From: an uncultured Eubacterium sp.
Lineage (GTDB): Bacteria; Bacillota; Clostridia; Lachnospirales; Lachnospiraceae
Direction of reading: 5' to 3'
DNA: 64,000 bases
Assembly: GCA_910589595.1 (NCBI GenBank)
Contig: CAJUTM010000014.1
Coordinates: 7,625 to 71,624 of the forward strand
Positions 26,020 to 35,256 of the stretch are shown one piece after another. The position numbers were made by a program, and so were the translations under genes. The notes below the pieces were generated by a model. That model was not told the origin of the DNA, did not search any database, and saw only the letters and a list, made by a program, of their open reading frames with translations. The stretch's first letter is position 1. Each line of letters starts with the position of its first letter.

Positions 26020-27120
26020 TTATTTCTTCGTGCGAATCGTCACCTTTGTCAGTTCTTCTCCGTCCGTAAACATATTGTAATTATAAGTAATTGTTTTAGG
26101 CAGGGTCGACTTCTTCACTCGTATCCCCTTGGAAGTCAGTTTCCCATAAGAAAGATTGCTGATGACGTTTGTGCCGACAACATTCGCCAAAGGAATGTAA
26201 TAGTATCTGCCAATCTTTTTTATCTTAATGATAGCTTTCTGTGTAGCCGCTTCACAACGAGTTAGTTGTGTTCGGGAAAGTTTTACATTTCCTGTCAGCA
26301 ACCGATTTCCATCACAGCGGAAAGTTGTCAGCAACTTGTTTTTTCTTAAATCAAGTTTACGGATAGCGTTTTCTCCACAATGTAAGTAGTCTAATAACTT
26401 GTTTTTACTAACATTTAATTTTGTTAGTTTATTAGTATGACACTCTAAGCAATTTAATTTTTTATTTTTTGATATATCTAATTTTTTTAATTTGTTCTCT
26501 CCACAGCATATAGATTTTAGATTTGATAACTTTGTAATATCAATTTTTTTAAGTAAATTCCCTGAGATAATTATATCTTCTAGTTTTTTATTTTTATCTA
26601 CATTAAGCTTCTTGATTTTATTATCACTACAATAAAAGGTTTGAAGTTTTTTGTTTTTATTGATATTAATCTTTTTTAATTTGTTATATGAACAACGCAA
26701 CATTTTTAACTTTGTATTGTTTTTTAAATTTAACTTTTGTAAGTTATTATCATTGCAATTTAACTCTTCCAATTTTTTGTTTTTCGATACATCCAGATAA
26801 TCCAGATAACATTCTGAACAATATAATTTCTTTAAATTGGGAAAAAATTCAATTCCCTCTAATGTATCGGGAGCCGGATATTCCAAATCAGAACGATACT
26901 CGGACGGACGGCCAACATTTATTTCCGTAACGGCCGCACACTCCTTATCACTTAATTTCCCGTCCTTATTTGTGTCAAAGCTATTTTTGATAAAAACCTG
27001 AAAATAAAAATCCGGAAAGTTATCATCATTGATGGCAACACTTTTCGCTTGTATATTCTGTTTTTCACCAAACAGAAAAGCAGACATGGCTATAAATAAT
27101 ACGATAACTAGTTTTTTCAT
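26020..27120 (-). CDS. secreted LRR protein, paralogue 2 (366 residues)
   Basis: Same plan as paralogue 1: signal peptide ending near QNIQAKS, EF-hand-like FDTNKDGKLSDKE, about ten 21-residue Cys-type LRR units and the shared C-terminal domain ending VTIRTKK. Its first ~125 residues are identical to paralogue 3. Its central and late repeats (LLKKIDITKLSNLKSICCG, LNCLECHTNKLTKLNVSKN, LLDYLHCGENAIRKLDLRK) match paralogue 4, so the gene is a mosaic. A 22-bp spacer containing the RBS separates it from paralogue 1. Extracellular binding function is inferred. Confidence 0.85.
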   Translation of the reverse strand: MKKLVIVLFIAMSAFLFGEKQNIQAKSVAINDDNFPDFYFQVFIKNSFDTNKDGKLSDKECAAVTEINVGRPSEYRSDLEYPAPDTLEGIEFFPNLKKLYCSECYLDYLDVSKNKKLEELNCNDNNLQKLNLKNNTKLKMLRCSYNKLKKININKNKKLQTFYCSDNKIKKLNVDKNKKLEDIIISGNLLKKIDITKLSNLKSICCGENKLKKLDISKNKKLNCLECHTNKLTKLNVSKNKLLDYLHCGENAIRKLDLRKNKLLTTFRCDGNRLLTGNVKLSRTQLTRCEAATQKAIIKIKKIGRYYYIPLANVVGTNVISNLSYGKLTSKGIRVKKSTLPKTITYNYNMFTDGEELTKVTIRTKK

Positions 27121-27142
27121 AGTACTCCCCCAATACAAAGCG

Positions 27143-28243
27143 TTATTTCTTCGTGCGAATCGTCACCTTTGTCAGTTCTTCTCCGTCCGTAAACATATTG
27201 TAATTATAAGTAATTGTTTTAGGCAGGGTCGACTTCTTCACTCGTATCCCCTTGGAAGTCAGTTTCCCATAAGAAAGATTGCTGATGACGTTTGTGCCGA
27301 CAACATTCGGTAAAGGAATGTAATAATATTTGCCAATTTTTTTCATCTTAATGGTAGCTTTCTGCGCAGCGGCTTCACAACGAGTTAGTTGTGTTCGGGA
27401 AAGTTTTACATTTCCCGTCAGCAACCGATTTCCATCGCAGCGAAAAGTTGTTAATAGTTTGTTTTTGCTTAAATCCAGCTTAGAAAGGATATTATTAGCA
27501 CAATGTAACGTAGTTAAACTTTTGTTTTTGGATACATTTAGTTTAGTTAGTTTATTTGTATGACATTCAAATAAATTTAAGTTTTTATTATGAGTTATAT
27601 CTACTTTTTTTAATTTATTATCACTACAACCAAACATCTTTAGTTTACGCAAGTTCTTTATATTAATTTCTTTCAATTTATTATAGGATAAAAATAAATG
27701 TGTAAGATTATTATTTTTTTTTACGTTTATTCCCTTTAACTTATTATATATACAATATATTTTTTTTAATTTGTTATTTTTAGATAAATCAATTTTGGTT
27801 AGTTTGTTATAACTGCAATCTAAAAATATTAATTTCCTATTATTTTTTAAACTAAGCTGTTTTAGGTTATTATTATCACAAAAAAGTTCTTCCAATTTTT
27901 TGTTTTTTGATACATCCAGATAATCCAGATAACATTCTGAACAATATAATTTCTTTAAATTGGGAAAAAATTCAATTCCCTCTAATGTATCGGGAGCCGG
28001 ATATTCCAAATCAGAACGATACTCGGACGGACGGCCAACATTTATTTCCGTAACGGCCGCACACTCCTTATCACTTAATTTCCCGTCCTTATTTGTGTCA
28101 AAGCTATTTTTGATAAAAACCTGAAAATAAAAATCCGGAAAGTTATCATCATTGATGGCAACACTTTTCGCTTGTATATTCTGTTTTTCACCAAACAGAA
28201 AAGCAGACATGGCTATAAATAATACGATAACTAGTTTTTTCAT
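27143..28243 (-). CDS. secreted LRR protein, paralogue 3 (366 residues)
   Basis: The same head and tail domains as paralogue 2, but the middle LRR units are different: LKQLSLKNNRKLIFLDCS, LKGINVKKNNNLTHLFLS, LKEINIKNLRKLKMFGCS and LNLFECHTNKL. The 5' third is essentially identical to paralogue 2. The genes 2, 3 and 4 are spaced exactly 1,123 bp apart, a clear tandem duplication unit. RBS GGGGGAGTACT precedes the ATG. No anchor motif. Confidence 0.85.
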   Translation of the reverse strand: MKKLVIVLFIAMSAFLFGEKQNIQAKSVAINDDNFPDFYFQVFIKNSFDTNKDGKLSDKECAAVTEINVGRPSEYRSDLEYPAPDTLEGIEFFPNLKKLYCSECYLDYLDVSKNKKLEELFCDNNNLKQLSLKNNRKLIFLDCSYNKLTKIDLSKNNKLKKIYCIYNKLKGINVKKNNNLTHLFLSYNKLKEINIKNLRKLKMFGCSDNKLKKVDITHNKNLNLFECHTNKLTKLNVSKNKSLTTLHCANNILSKLDLSKNKLLTTFRCDGNRLLTGNVKLSRTQLTRCEAAAQKATIKMKKIGKYYYIPLPNVVGTNVISNLSYGKLTSKGIRVKKSTLPKTITYNYNMFTDGEELTKVTIRTKK

Positions 28244-28265
28244 AGTACTCCCCCAATACAAAGCG

Positions 28266-29366
28266 TTATTTCTTCGTGCGAATCGTCACCTTTGTCAGTT
28301 CTTCTCCGTCCGTAAACATATTGTAGTTATAAGTAATTGTTTTAGGCAGGGTAGACTTCTTTACACGTATCCCTTTGGAAGTCAGTTTCCCATAGGAAAG
28401 ATTGCTGATGACGTTCGTACCGACAACATTCGGTAAAGGAATGTAGTAGTATCTGCCAATCTTTTTCATCTTAATGGTAGCTTTCTGCGTAGCGGCTTCA
28501 CAACGAGTTAGTTGTGTTCGGGAAAGTTTTACGTTGCCTGTCAACAGTTGGTTTCCGTCGCAACGGAAAGTTGTCAGCAGCTTGTTTTTTCTTAAATCAA
28601 GTTTACGGATAGCGTTCTCTCCACAATGTAAGTAGTCTAATAACTTGTTTTTACTAACATTTAATTTTGTTAGCTTATTGGTATGACACTCTAAGCAATT
28701 TAATTTTTTATTTTTTGATACATCTAATTTTTTTAATTTATTTCTTCCACAACATATAGATTTTAAATTTGATAACTTTGTAATATCAATTTTTTTGAGT
28801 AAATTCCCTGAAATAAGTATGTCTTCTAGCTTTCTATTTTTGTCTAAATTGATTTTCTTGATTTTATTATCACTACAATAAAAGATTTTAAGCTTTTTGC
28901 TTTGACTGATATCAATTTTTTTTAATTTATTGTCTGTACAGCTTAAAGTTTCTAATTTTGTGTTTTTTTTCAAATATAATTTTTCTAAATTATTATAACT
29001 ACAATTTAAATACTCTAATTTTTTATTCTTTGAAATATCCAAATAGTACAAACCGCATTTTGTACAATCCAGTGTTTTTAAATTGGGGAAAAATTCAATT
29101 CCCTCTAATGTGTAGGGAGCCGGATATTCCAAATCAGAACGATACTCGGACGGACGGCCGACATTTATTTCCGTAATGGCTGCACACTCCTTATCACTCA
29201 ATTTGCCGTCCTTATTTGTGTCAAAGCTATTTTTGATAAAAACCTGAAAATAGAAATCAGGAAAGTTGTCATCATTGATAGCAACACTTTTCGCTTCTAT
29301 ATTCTGTTTTTCACCAAACAGAATAGCAGACATAGCTATAAATAATACGATAAATAGTTGTTTCAT
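28266..29366 (-). CDS. secreted LRR protein, paralogue 4 (366 residues)
   Basis: The first LRR gene after the subtilase in the transcript, 35 bp behind its stop, with GAAGGAGG before ATG 29366. Signal peptide MKQLFIVLFIAMSAILFGE, EF-hand-like FDTNKDGKLSDKE, ten or so 21-residue repeats and the common C-terminal domain. Its late LRR units and tail agree with paralogue 2; its early units (LDCTKCGLYYLDISKNKKL, LYLKKNTKLETLSCTDNKL) are its own. Its upstream RBS region differs from the other three, so it may be the original copy of the array. Confidence 0.85.
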   Translation of the reverse strand: MKQLFIVLFIAMSAILFGEKQNIEAKSVAINDDNFPDFYFQVFIKNSFDTNKDGKLSDKECAAITEINVGRPSEYRSDLEYPAPYTLEGIEFFPNLKTLDCTKCGLYYLDISKNKKLEYLNCSYNNLEKLYLKKNTKLETLSCTDNKLKKIDISQSKKLKIFYCSDNKIKKINLDKNRKLEDILISGNLLKKIDITKLSNLKSICCGRNKLKKLDVSKNKKLNCLECHTNKLTKLNVSKNKLLDYLHCGENAIRKLDLRKNKLLTTFRCDGNQLLTGNVKLSRTQLTRCEAATQKATIKMKKIGRYYYIPLPNVVGTNVISNLSYGKLTSKGIRVKKSTLPKTITYNYNMFTDGEELTKVTIRTKK

Positions 29367-29401
29367 AGTAACCTCCTTCAGACAGAAAATATTTTTGCTT
29401 A

Positions 29402-31852
29402 TTATTTTTTTACACAATAAAGATGTAATTCCTTGTTGTCTGTAAATTTTATTTTCTTCTTTGGTTTATACTTTGCCTTTTTCGCCTTTTTCTTTGTACT
29501 CCATCCTTTAAATTTCTTTTTTTTGATTTTAAATACATTACCATACAGTTTAAAACTATTTTTTTTCGGTTTAAAAGGTATTACCTGTGTTTTTTTCTTC
29601 TTTTTATAATGGTAGATTATTTTACGTTCAATATTGTATTTTAACGTGCGCTGATGTGAACCATAAAAACATACGATAAATATCTGATTATTTTTCATTC
29701 CCCTTTTAGCAGTTTCATGAACTGTTTTATTCTTTGTTGTACCTGTCCTCTTGAAAAAAACTTTTTTGTTACCTTTTTTATAGTATATCTGATATGTATA
29801 ATTACTGTTTGTGTTTGGCTTAAATTTGATTCTTAACAATTTTGATTTTATTTCTGCTTCTATACCATTCTTATCTGGTATTTCTATTTCCGTGTCATTT
29901 TTATCAATGTTAATATCAAAGGTTGTATTATCTTTGACAGCAGCCCACTTGTCATTCACGTCTTCTACCCGATAATTAACGGCTTTATTAATATCCTCTT
30001 GTTCGCCGGCATTTTCTTCTTTATATTTCTTTAATATAACTGCCATCTTATTTAAGAAATCATCCGTTCCATTTACGGCAGCAACTAATTCATTACTCAC
30101 TTTTTGTGACAGAATGCTTGCAACTTTCATTTTATCAACAACATCGGCACAGGCAAAATATGTAAGCTTGTCATTGTAGTAATCCTTGTCTTTTTTCGTG
30201 CTGGTTTTGCTGTTGGAGATATCATGCCATAATTGGGTAACGGAATTCTCCCATCCCTTCTGTCCTACCCGATTGTGAACAATTTCATAAAAGTTATTAG
30301 TATCTTTTTCCTTTCGGTATCCCATATGAGCAAATGTATCAGTAATTGTATGAAGCGCCAACCCTAAAATGGCATACCCTTTTTGTTGTGCAGACATAGT
30401 ATTGTTAGTTAAACTGCTATTTAATTTATTTATACATCCCGCATAGAATTTGTTAAGACTGTCTCCCAATTCTGTTTGAATATTATATTGTTTTTGTAAA
30501 TTTAATTTATTATAAGCATCCCCATTTACAAAAAACCCCTTAAACTCCGGCAACTGTTCTTTCCCCTCTTTAATCAGCTGTTTTGCATATGCCAGCAGGT
30601 AACTGACATTGGCAAAATAGTTTCCATCGCCGTGGAAGCATGGATGCTTGGACATTTGTTTCATTGAGTCGAGTTCGTCCGGCAGGCGGGCGCCTGCCTT
30701 TACAAAGGCAATATCGCTTTCTGCAATTGCGTTTGTCGCCTGTGTCATTTCCTCATGTCTTGTTCTGCTCCACAGTCCATTGACATAGGGAACTTTGCCC
30801 TCGTGGGATTTAACGGAAGCCGTATTTTCCGGCAGTTCCGACGCCGCTCTTTGAATTGCCGTCTTTTCCGCAAGACCTTGCTTTTTATAAGTGCGATAAG
30901 AGCTATTCATCTGCTTATAGTTGAGATTTGTCTGTGTGTAGTCGACCAGTCCGTTTCCGCACGCGCCGTGGACGGCTTCCGTGTTTGCGCTGCCGACAAG
31001 GAGCTGGCGGATAAATTCGTTCGATTTATCGGGATGTTTTCCCCAGAGGACGGCAGCAATTCCCGTCACTTGTGCGGCCGATACGCTGGTGCCGTCGTCT
31101 ACTACCACGCCGCCAAAGGCTCCGGTCGATAAGATACGGTTCCCCGGAGCGACAACATCCAGTTCGTCGCCGGTGGAACTGCTCTCCATCACGGAATTAT
31201 CCACGTCCGTAGCGCCTACGGAGATAACTTCATCGAACGCTGCGGGGTATTCTATTGTAGATTCATCCTCTGCCGCATTGCCGTCGTTGCCGGCCGCAGC
31301 AATTATAAGGATTCCCTGTCTGTACGCCTTTTTTATCGTCTCTTCCAGTTCTTCCGAATAATATTTTGTGCCAAAGCTCATATGAATAATATGAACTTTT
31401 TCCTGCATTGCCCATTCCAGCGCTTCTATTACTCTGTCCACAGGAGCTTCGTTGCTGGCGTCCAGTATTCTCGCCACATAAAGCTCCGCGTTGGCGGCGA
31501 TACCCGTTATCCGTTCATCGTTTTCGGTTGCGCATATAAGTCCTGCCACACTTGTTCCGTGCCCCGTCTCATCCTGAAACATGGAATGCAGTTCCTCTTC
31601 GCCGAGAAAATCTTTTCGCTTCGCAAAAGGAATATTCCTATCCGTATCCAGACCGGAATCCAGAACGGCAACACGTATTTTCGGTAAACGCTTGCTGTCC
31701 GCATAGCTGTTTTCCGCCTTGAGACATTTAATATTCCATTCTGCCTCTTTACTTAATGTTTCCGCTTCTGTTGTGTGTCTTCCGAATGCGGCGCATTCTG
31801 CCAGTATACTTAGCAATATAAGAATGGCTATCATTCTCTTCGTGTAATTCAT
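29402..31852 (-). CDS. secreted subtilase (S8) joined to a HxxxDxxxH domain
   Basis: 816 residues. Signal peptide (about 1-30). Subtilisin triad: Asp65 (AVLDSGLD), His98 (GHGTSVAGL) and Ser256 (DGTSVSAAQVTG, lacking the usual Pro), with Asn189 in the oxyanion loop. The prodomain is short. Residues about 400-640 form a second, mostly helical domain with LGLALHTITDTFAHMGY (His501, Asp505, His509) and extra His residues (403, 407, 526, 543). This resembles zinc-dependent phospholipase C/P1-nuclease-type helices. The last ~130 residues are Lys-rich strands (GWSTKKKAKKAKY). No anchor motif. It lies between the Ig-like protein and the LRR array in one transcript. Confidence 0.85.
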   Translation of the reverse strand: MNYTKRMIAILILLSILAECAAFGRHTTEAETLSKEAEWNIKCLKAENSYADSKRLPKIRVAVLDSGLDTDRNIPFAKRKDFLGEEELHSMFQDETGHGTSVAGLICATENDERITGIAANAELYVARILDASNEAPVDRVIEALEWAMQEKVHIIHMSFGTKYYSEELEETIKKAYRQGILIIAAAGNDGNAAEDESTIEYPAAFDEVISVGATDVDNSVMESSSTGDELDVVAPGNRILSTGAFGGVVVDDGTSVSAAQVTGIAAVLWGKHPDKSNEFIRQLLVGSANTEAVHGACGNGLVDYTQTNLNYKQMNSSYRTYKKQGLAEKTAIQRAASELPENTASVKSHEGKVPYVNGLWSRTRHEEMTQATNAIAESDIAFVKAGARLPDELDSMKQMSKHPCFHGDGNYFANVSYLLAYAKQLIKEGKEQLPEFKGFFVNGDAYNKLNLQKQYNIQTELGDSLNKFYAGCINKLNSSLTNNTMSAQQKGYAILGLALHTITDTFAHMGYRKEKDTNNFYEIVHNRVGQKGWENSVTQLWHDISNSKTSTKKDKDYYNDKLTYFACADVVDKMKVASILSQKVSNELVAAVNGTDDFLNKMAVILKKYKEENAGEQEDINKAVNYRVEDVNDKWAAVKDNTTFDINIDKNDTEIEIPDKNGIEAEIKSKLLRIKFKPNTNSNYTYQIYYKKGNKKVFFKRTGTTKNKTVHETAKRGMKNNQIFIVCFYGSHQRTLKYNIERKIIYHYKKKKKTQVIPFKPKKNSFKLYGNVFKIKKKKFKGWSTKKKAKKAKYKPKKKIKFTDNKELHLYCVKK

Positions 31853-31903
31853 CTTTCATTTCTCCTCTGCACTAAACTTAGCCGTCTGTCTTGACTGACT
31901 TCA

Positions 31904-33823
31904 TCATGTTACGGTAACCGTTTTGCTAAACGGACTGTTTTCTTTTTCCTTTCCGGACTGATAATTTGCCCTTATCCGGTATTTCACTCCTTTCTTCGCT
32001 TTCTTAACGGTGTATTTTGTCTTGCTGCTCCCTACCTGTTTAAGTTTCTTAAACGTTTTTTTCTTCTTTTCATATATAGTATAACCGGTGGCCTGCTTTA
32101 CCTTTTTCCACGATAAAATAAATTTTTTACCCTTTTTCTTAGCCGATAAACTTGGTTTTTTCAGTCCTGCACTGACATGAACAAGCGCATAATCATAGGC
32201 TCCGGTATATTCATCGTACAGCAGTATTTTTGCCGTTCCGATTCCCGTCGCTTTTATCCATCCGCCCGATGTCACCGTCGCCACAGACGGCGTCTCGCTG
32301 CGCCATATAAGTTTTTCTTTCGTGCGGTTCTGCGGTGTTATCGCCGCCCGTAATTGTTTTGTCTTTCCTTTTGTCATCGAAAAAGATGTGTTATTCAGAT
32401 GTATGTTTTTCACGTATATTTCCACGGTTACTTTACAGACGGCATGAAAACCCCCGTCCATTGTAGTAATATGCACATTTGTACTTCCCTGTCCGACGCC
32501 GGTAAGTCTTCCCGACTTATCAACGCTTACAATATGCGGATTATCACTTTTCCAAAACGCCCCCTTGTTTGTCGCATTGGATGGTATCATCCGCCAGACA
32601 GGAGTCTTTGTCTCTCCGATGTCGAGAGAAAGCGTACTTTGTATAAAGACACCTTTCGCTTCCACACTTTTTACTGTCACCAGACAGCTCGCGCTGAAAT
32701 TTCCCTCCTTAGATGTCGCCGTAACGACGGCATTCCCCGGTTTGAGGGCGAGATAGCGCCCCTTTGAATCCATTCTCAAAATATCCTCTCGGGAAACTTT
32801 CCAGCTGTAAGCGGTCTCCGTAGCGTCTTCCGGTAATACATGGGCAGTTATTTTCCCCGCCGTACCATCTTCAATTTCCAGAGTTTGCGGTTCAATGCTG
32901 ATTCCGGTTACCGGAACATATGGTTTGATTGTCAACCGGCATTTGGCGGTAATGCTATCGTTCTCTGCACTGGCCGCCGTAACTACTGCTTCGCCCCGAT
33001 GTTTCCCATATGCGGTTCCGCTCTCGTCAACCGTAACGGCATTGCTGTTTGAAGTAGTAAAATTTATTTTTTGATTGGTAGCTATCCGCGGATATACGAG
33101 AGCTTCCAGCGAGGCGAAATTTTGCTCATACACTAACAGGGATTCTTTCATGCGGATTCGCCGTACAGGAATGTAAACCGATGTTTTTTTGACATATCCC
33201 CATACTTCGTCGGAATCCCCAAACGTTGATTCATCCTCGAGTTCGACACGATAATACTCCGCACATTGTGAAACGATTTCAACGCCTCTGTCCGATTTTA
33301 CTTCGTCTTTCTTTTCAGTCTTATAAGAAGTGATACCCTCGACATCCGAACATCCCCAATATACTATGGAGCCGTTTTTGAGAATGCCGCGGATAGTTCC
33401 GTCCTCTTCTTCGTCGTCCTCTTCCGCGCTGTCGTCATAAAGCGGCGTTAAATTAGACATCAGTAAAGTACGGACAACCTTATCCTGATTCGCTTTACAA
33501 CTCATGCGGATAACGGAAGTACCTTCTTTCAGGCGGGTAACAAGCCAGTAATTATTTTCTCTTTTTACGCTGCATACGGATGTATCGCTTGATGTAAATG
33601 AAATACCAGATAAAACTTTTGAACCGGTCGCTTCTGCCGTCAGCTTTACGCTGGAGCCAACGGCGCCTCCCAAATGGAAACGCGCCTCTTCGGGTACGCC
33701 ATAAATAATAATGCGCGCACCGCTTCCGAGCGTTTCGGCTTTTGCCTGCCGATTCCCAAGAATACAAAAAAAGAATAAAAATAGTACAAAAATAAAACGT
33801 ATAAAAAGCTTTTGTGTTTTCAT
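31904..33823 (-). CDS. secreted Ig-like (Big2) / fibronectin III protein
   Basis: 639 residues from ATG 33823 (GAGGAG upstream). Signal peptide (about 1-30, ending RQAKAE). After an N-terminal region with one Ig-like unit and an SH3-like stretch (YYRVELEDESTFGDSDEVWGY) come about four Big2-type Ig domains. They are recognised by repeated VTGISIEPQTLEIEDG, YSWKVSREDI, GNAVVTATSKEG, ITPQNRTKEKLIWRSETPSVA. A C-terminal fibronectin III module (FILSWKKVKQATGYTIYE) follows. There is no sortase signal. It heads the 11-kb secreted gene run. Likely a cell-surface or matrix protein; no enzyme domain is seen. Confidence 0.82.
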   Translation of the reverse strand: MKTQKLFIRFIFVLFLFFFCILGNRQAKAETLGSGARIIIYGVPEEARFHLGGAVGSSVKLTAEATGSKVLSGISFTSSDTSVCSVKRENNYWLVTRLKEGTSVIRMSCKANQDKVVRTLLMSNLTPLYDDSAEEDDEEEDGTIRGILKNGSIVYWGCSDVEGITSYKTEKKDEVKSDRGVEIVSQCAEYYRVELEDESTFGDSDEVWGYVKKTSVYIPVRRIRMKESLLVYEQNFASLEALVYPRIATNQKINFTTSNSNAVTVDESGTAYGKHRGEAVVTAASAENDSITAKCRLTIKPYVPVTGISIEPQTLEIEDGTAGKITAHVLPEDATETAYSWKVSREDILRMDSKGRYLALKPGNAVVTATSKEGNFSASCLVTVKSVEAKGVFIQSTLSLDIGETKTPVWRMIPSNATNKGAFWKSDNPHIVSVDKSGRLTGVGQGSTNVHITTMDGGFHAVCKVTVEIYVKNIHLNNTSFSMTKGKTKQLRAAITPQNRTKEKLIWRSETPSVATVTSGGWIKATGIGTAKILLYDEYTGAYDYALVHVSAGLKKPSLSAKKKGKKFILSWKKVKQATGYTIYEKKKKTFKKLKQVGSSKTKYTVKKAKKGVKYRIRANYQSGKEKENSPFSKTVTVT

Positions 33824-33855
33824 GATTCTACTCCTCGTATGTAAGTTATCTCCGG

Positions 33856-33893
33856 CTGACGGTGGCACGCCGGATTCGACCTGTCACCGTCAG
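33856..33893. terminator. hairpin between hisD and the Ig-like protein gene
   Basis: CTGACGGTG (33856-33864) pairs with CACCGTCAG (33885-33893). No T run follows on the minus strand, so termination is doubtful. It is the only structure separating the his operon from the secreted gene cluster. Confidence 0.35.
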
Positions 33894-33943
33894 ATTATGT
33901 ACATTACAAATCAACTATATCATATGTCATGTTTCGTGTAAAG

Positions 33944-35254
33944 TTATTTCTCAGCAAACACTTCTTTGCCAAAGCGGACGGCAATGGAGTTGGCATGGGC
34001 GGTTAGGTGCTCTGCTTTGGCAAACTGTATAATATCCTCGTGCACTTCTTCCAATGCCTCGCGCGAATAGGAAATGACGCTCGATTTTTTGATAAAATCG
34101 TCTACCGACAACGGGGAGAAAAACTTCGCGGTTCCATTTGTCGGCAGCACATGGTTCGGGCCGGCAAAGTAATCGCCGAGCGGCTCGCTGCTGTACTCTC
34201 CAAGAAAAATGGCGCCGGCATTTTGTACTCGTGTCATTGTATCAAACGGATTTTTCGTCAAAATTTCTAAGTGTTCGGAAGCAATCTCGTTGACTACATC
34301 AATGGCCTCTTCCATCGTATCGGCAATCAATATATATCCGTAATTATCTAGTGATTTAGCAATAATGCTCTGGCGGGATAATTGAGAGGTAAACTCTTCT
34401 GCCTGTGCCGAAACCTGCTCAGCCAATTCTTTGCTTGTCGTTACTAAAATCGCTGAAGCCAGCTCGTCGTGTTCTGCCTGTGACAGAAGGTCTGCCGCCA
34501 CATAGCGTGGATTTGCCGTCTCGTCTGCCAGAACAAGAATTTCACTGGGGCCGGCGACGGAATCAATACTCACATGGCCGTATACCGTTTTCTTTGCCAG
34601 AGCGACAAAGATATTTCCCGGGCCGGTAATTTTATCTACTTTGGGAATAGCCGCGGTTCCATATGCCAGCGCCGCGATTGCCTGTGCGCCTCCTGCCTTG
34701 ACGATTTCCGTTGCGCCGGCGAGGTGGGCGGCTACTAATGTTGCCGGCGTCACTTTTCCCTGCGCGTCCGGCGGTGTACACATGACAATGCGCTTTACTC
34801 CGGCGACTTTGGCGGGAATAATATTCATCAGTACGCTGGACGGATAAGCCGCTTTCCCTCCGGGTACATATACACCGACGCTGTTTAATGCAGTGACGCG
34901 CTGTCCTAAAATAACGCCGTCCTCTCTCGTATGAAACCAACTGTTCCGCACCTGTTTTTCATGAAAGGACTGGATATTAATAATCGACTTCTTCATTGTC
35001 TCAACGAGCGCGTCGTCAACTTGTGCATAGGCCTCCTTTATCTCATCTTCCGTGACATACAGATTTTCTTTTGTTATGTCCGCCTTATCAAACTTTTTCG
35101 TATAGGCGAATACTGCCTCGTCTCCTTTTGTTCTCACTTCCTGCAATATTTCATTGACGGTGTCCTGATATTCATCATAATTATTCGGACTCCGTTTTAA
35201 TAAGTTTTCCATAATATTGTTTTTTGTCTCTTCGGTCAATTGAATAATTTGCAT
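33944..35254 (-). CDS. hisD: histidinol dehydrogenase
   Basis: 436 residues from ATG 35254 (GGAGAG six bases upstream). Motifs: GVYVPGGKAAYPSSVLMNIIPAKVAGV, GPGNIFVALAKKTVYG, DSVAGPSEILVLAD, LLSQAEHDELASAILVT and the His-rich GPNHVLPTNGTAKF. It oxidises histidinol to histidine in two NAD-dependent steps. It follows hisG without a gap. The window lacks hisB, hisC, hisH, hisA, hisF and hisIE. Confidence 0.96.
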   Translation of the reverse strand: MQIIQLTEETKNNIMENLLKRSPNNYDEYQDTVNEILQEVRTKGDEAVFAYTKKFDKADITKENLYVTEDEIKEAYAQVDDALVETMKKSIINIQSFHEKQVRNSWFHTREDGVILGQRVTALNSVGVYVPGGKAAYPSSVLMNIIPAKVAGVKRIVMCTPPDAQGKVTPATLVAAHLAGATEIVKAGGAQAIAALAYGTAAIPKVDKITGPGNIFVALAKKTVYGHVSIDSVAGPSEILVLADETANPRYVAADLLSQAEHDELASAILVTTSKELAEQVSAQAEEFTSQLSRQSIIAKSLDNYGYILIADTMEEAIDVVNEIASEHLEILTKNPFDTMTRVQNAGAIFLGEYSSEPLGDYFAGPNHVLPTNGTAKFFSPLSVDDFIKKSSVISYSREALEEVHEDIIQFAKAEHLTAHANSIAVRFGKEVFAEK

Positions 35255-35256
35255 TT

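Larger units (their letters stand above)
24651..29366 (-). repeat. tandem array of four LRR genes
   Basis: Paralogues 2-4 have a fixed period of 1,123 bp with near-identical DNA at gene ends (for example 26785-27300 against 27908-28423, including the spacer) and divergent, AT-rich centres. Paralogue 1 has a longer period (1,369 bp) and is more diverged. Confidence 0.85.

Noticed and set aside
24651..29366. Possible insertion sequence or phage origin of the LRR repeats
   Set aside because: No transposase, integrase or terminal inverted repeats; the repeat unit is a whole gene plus spacer, so tandem duplication explains it.
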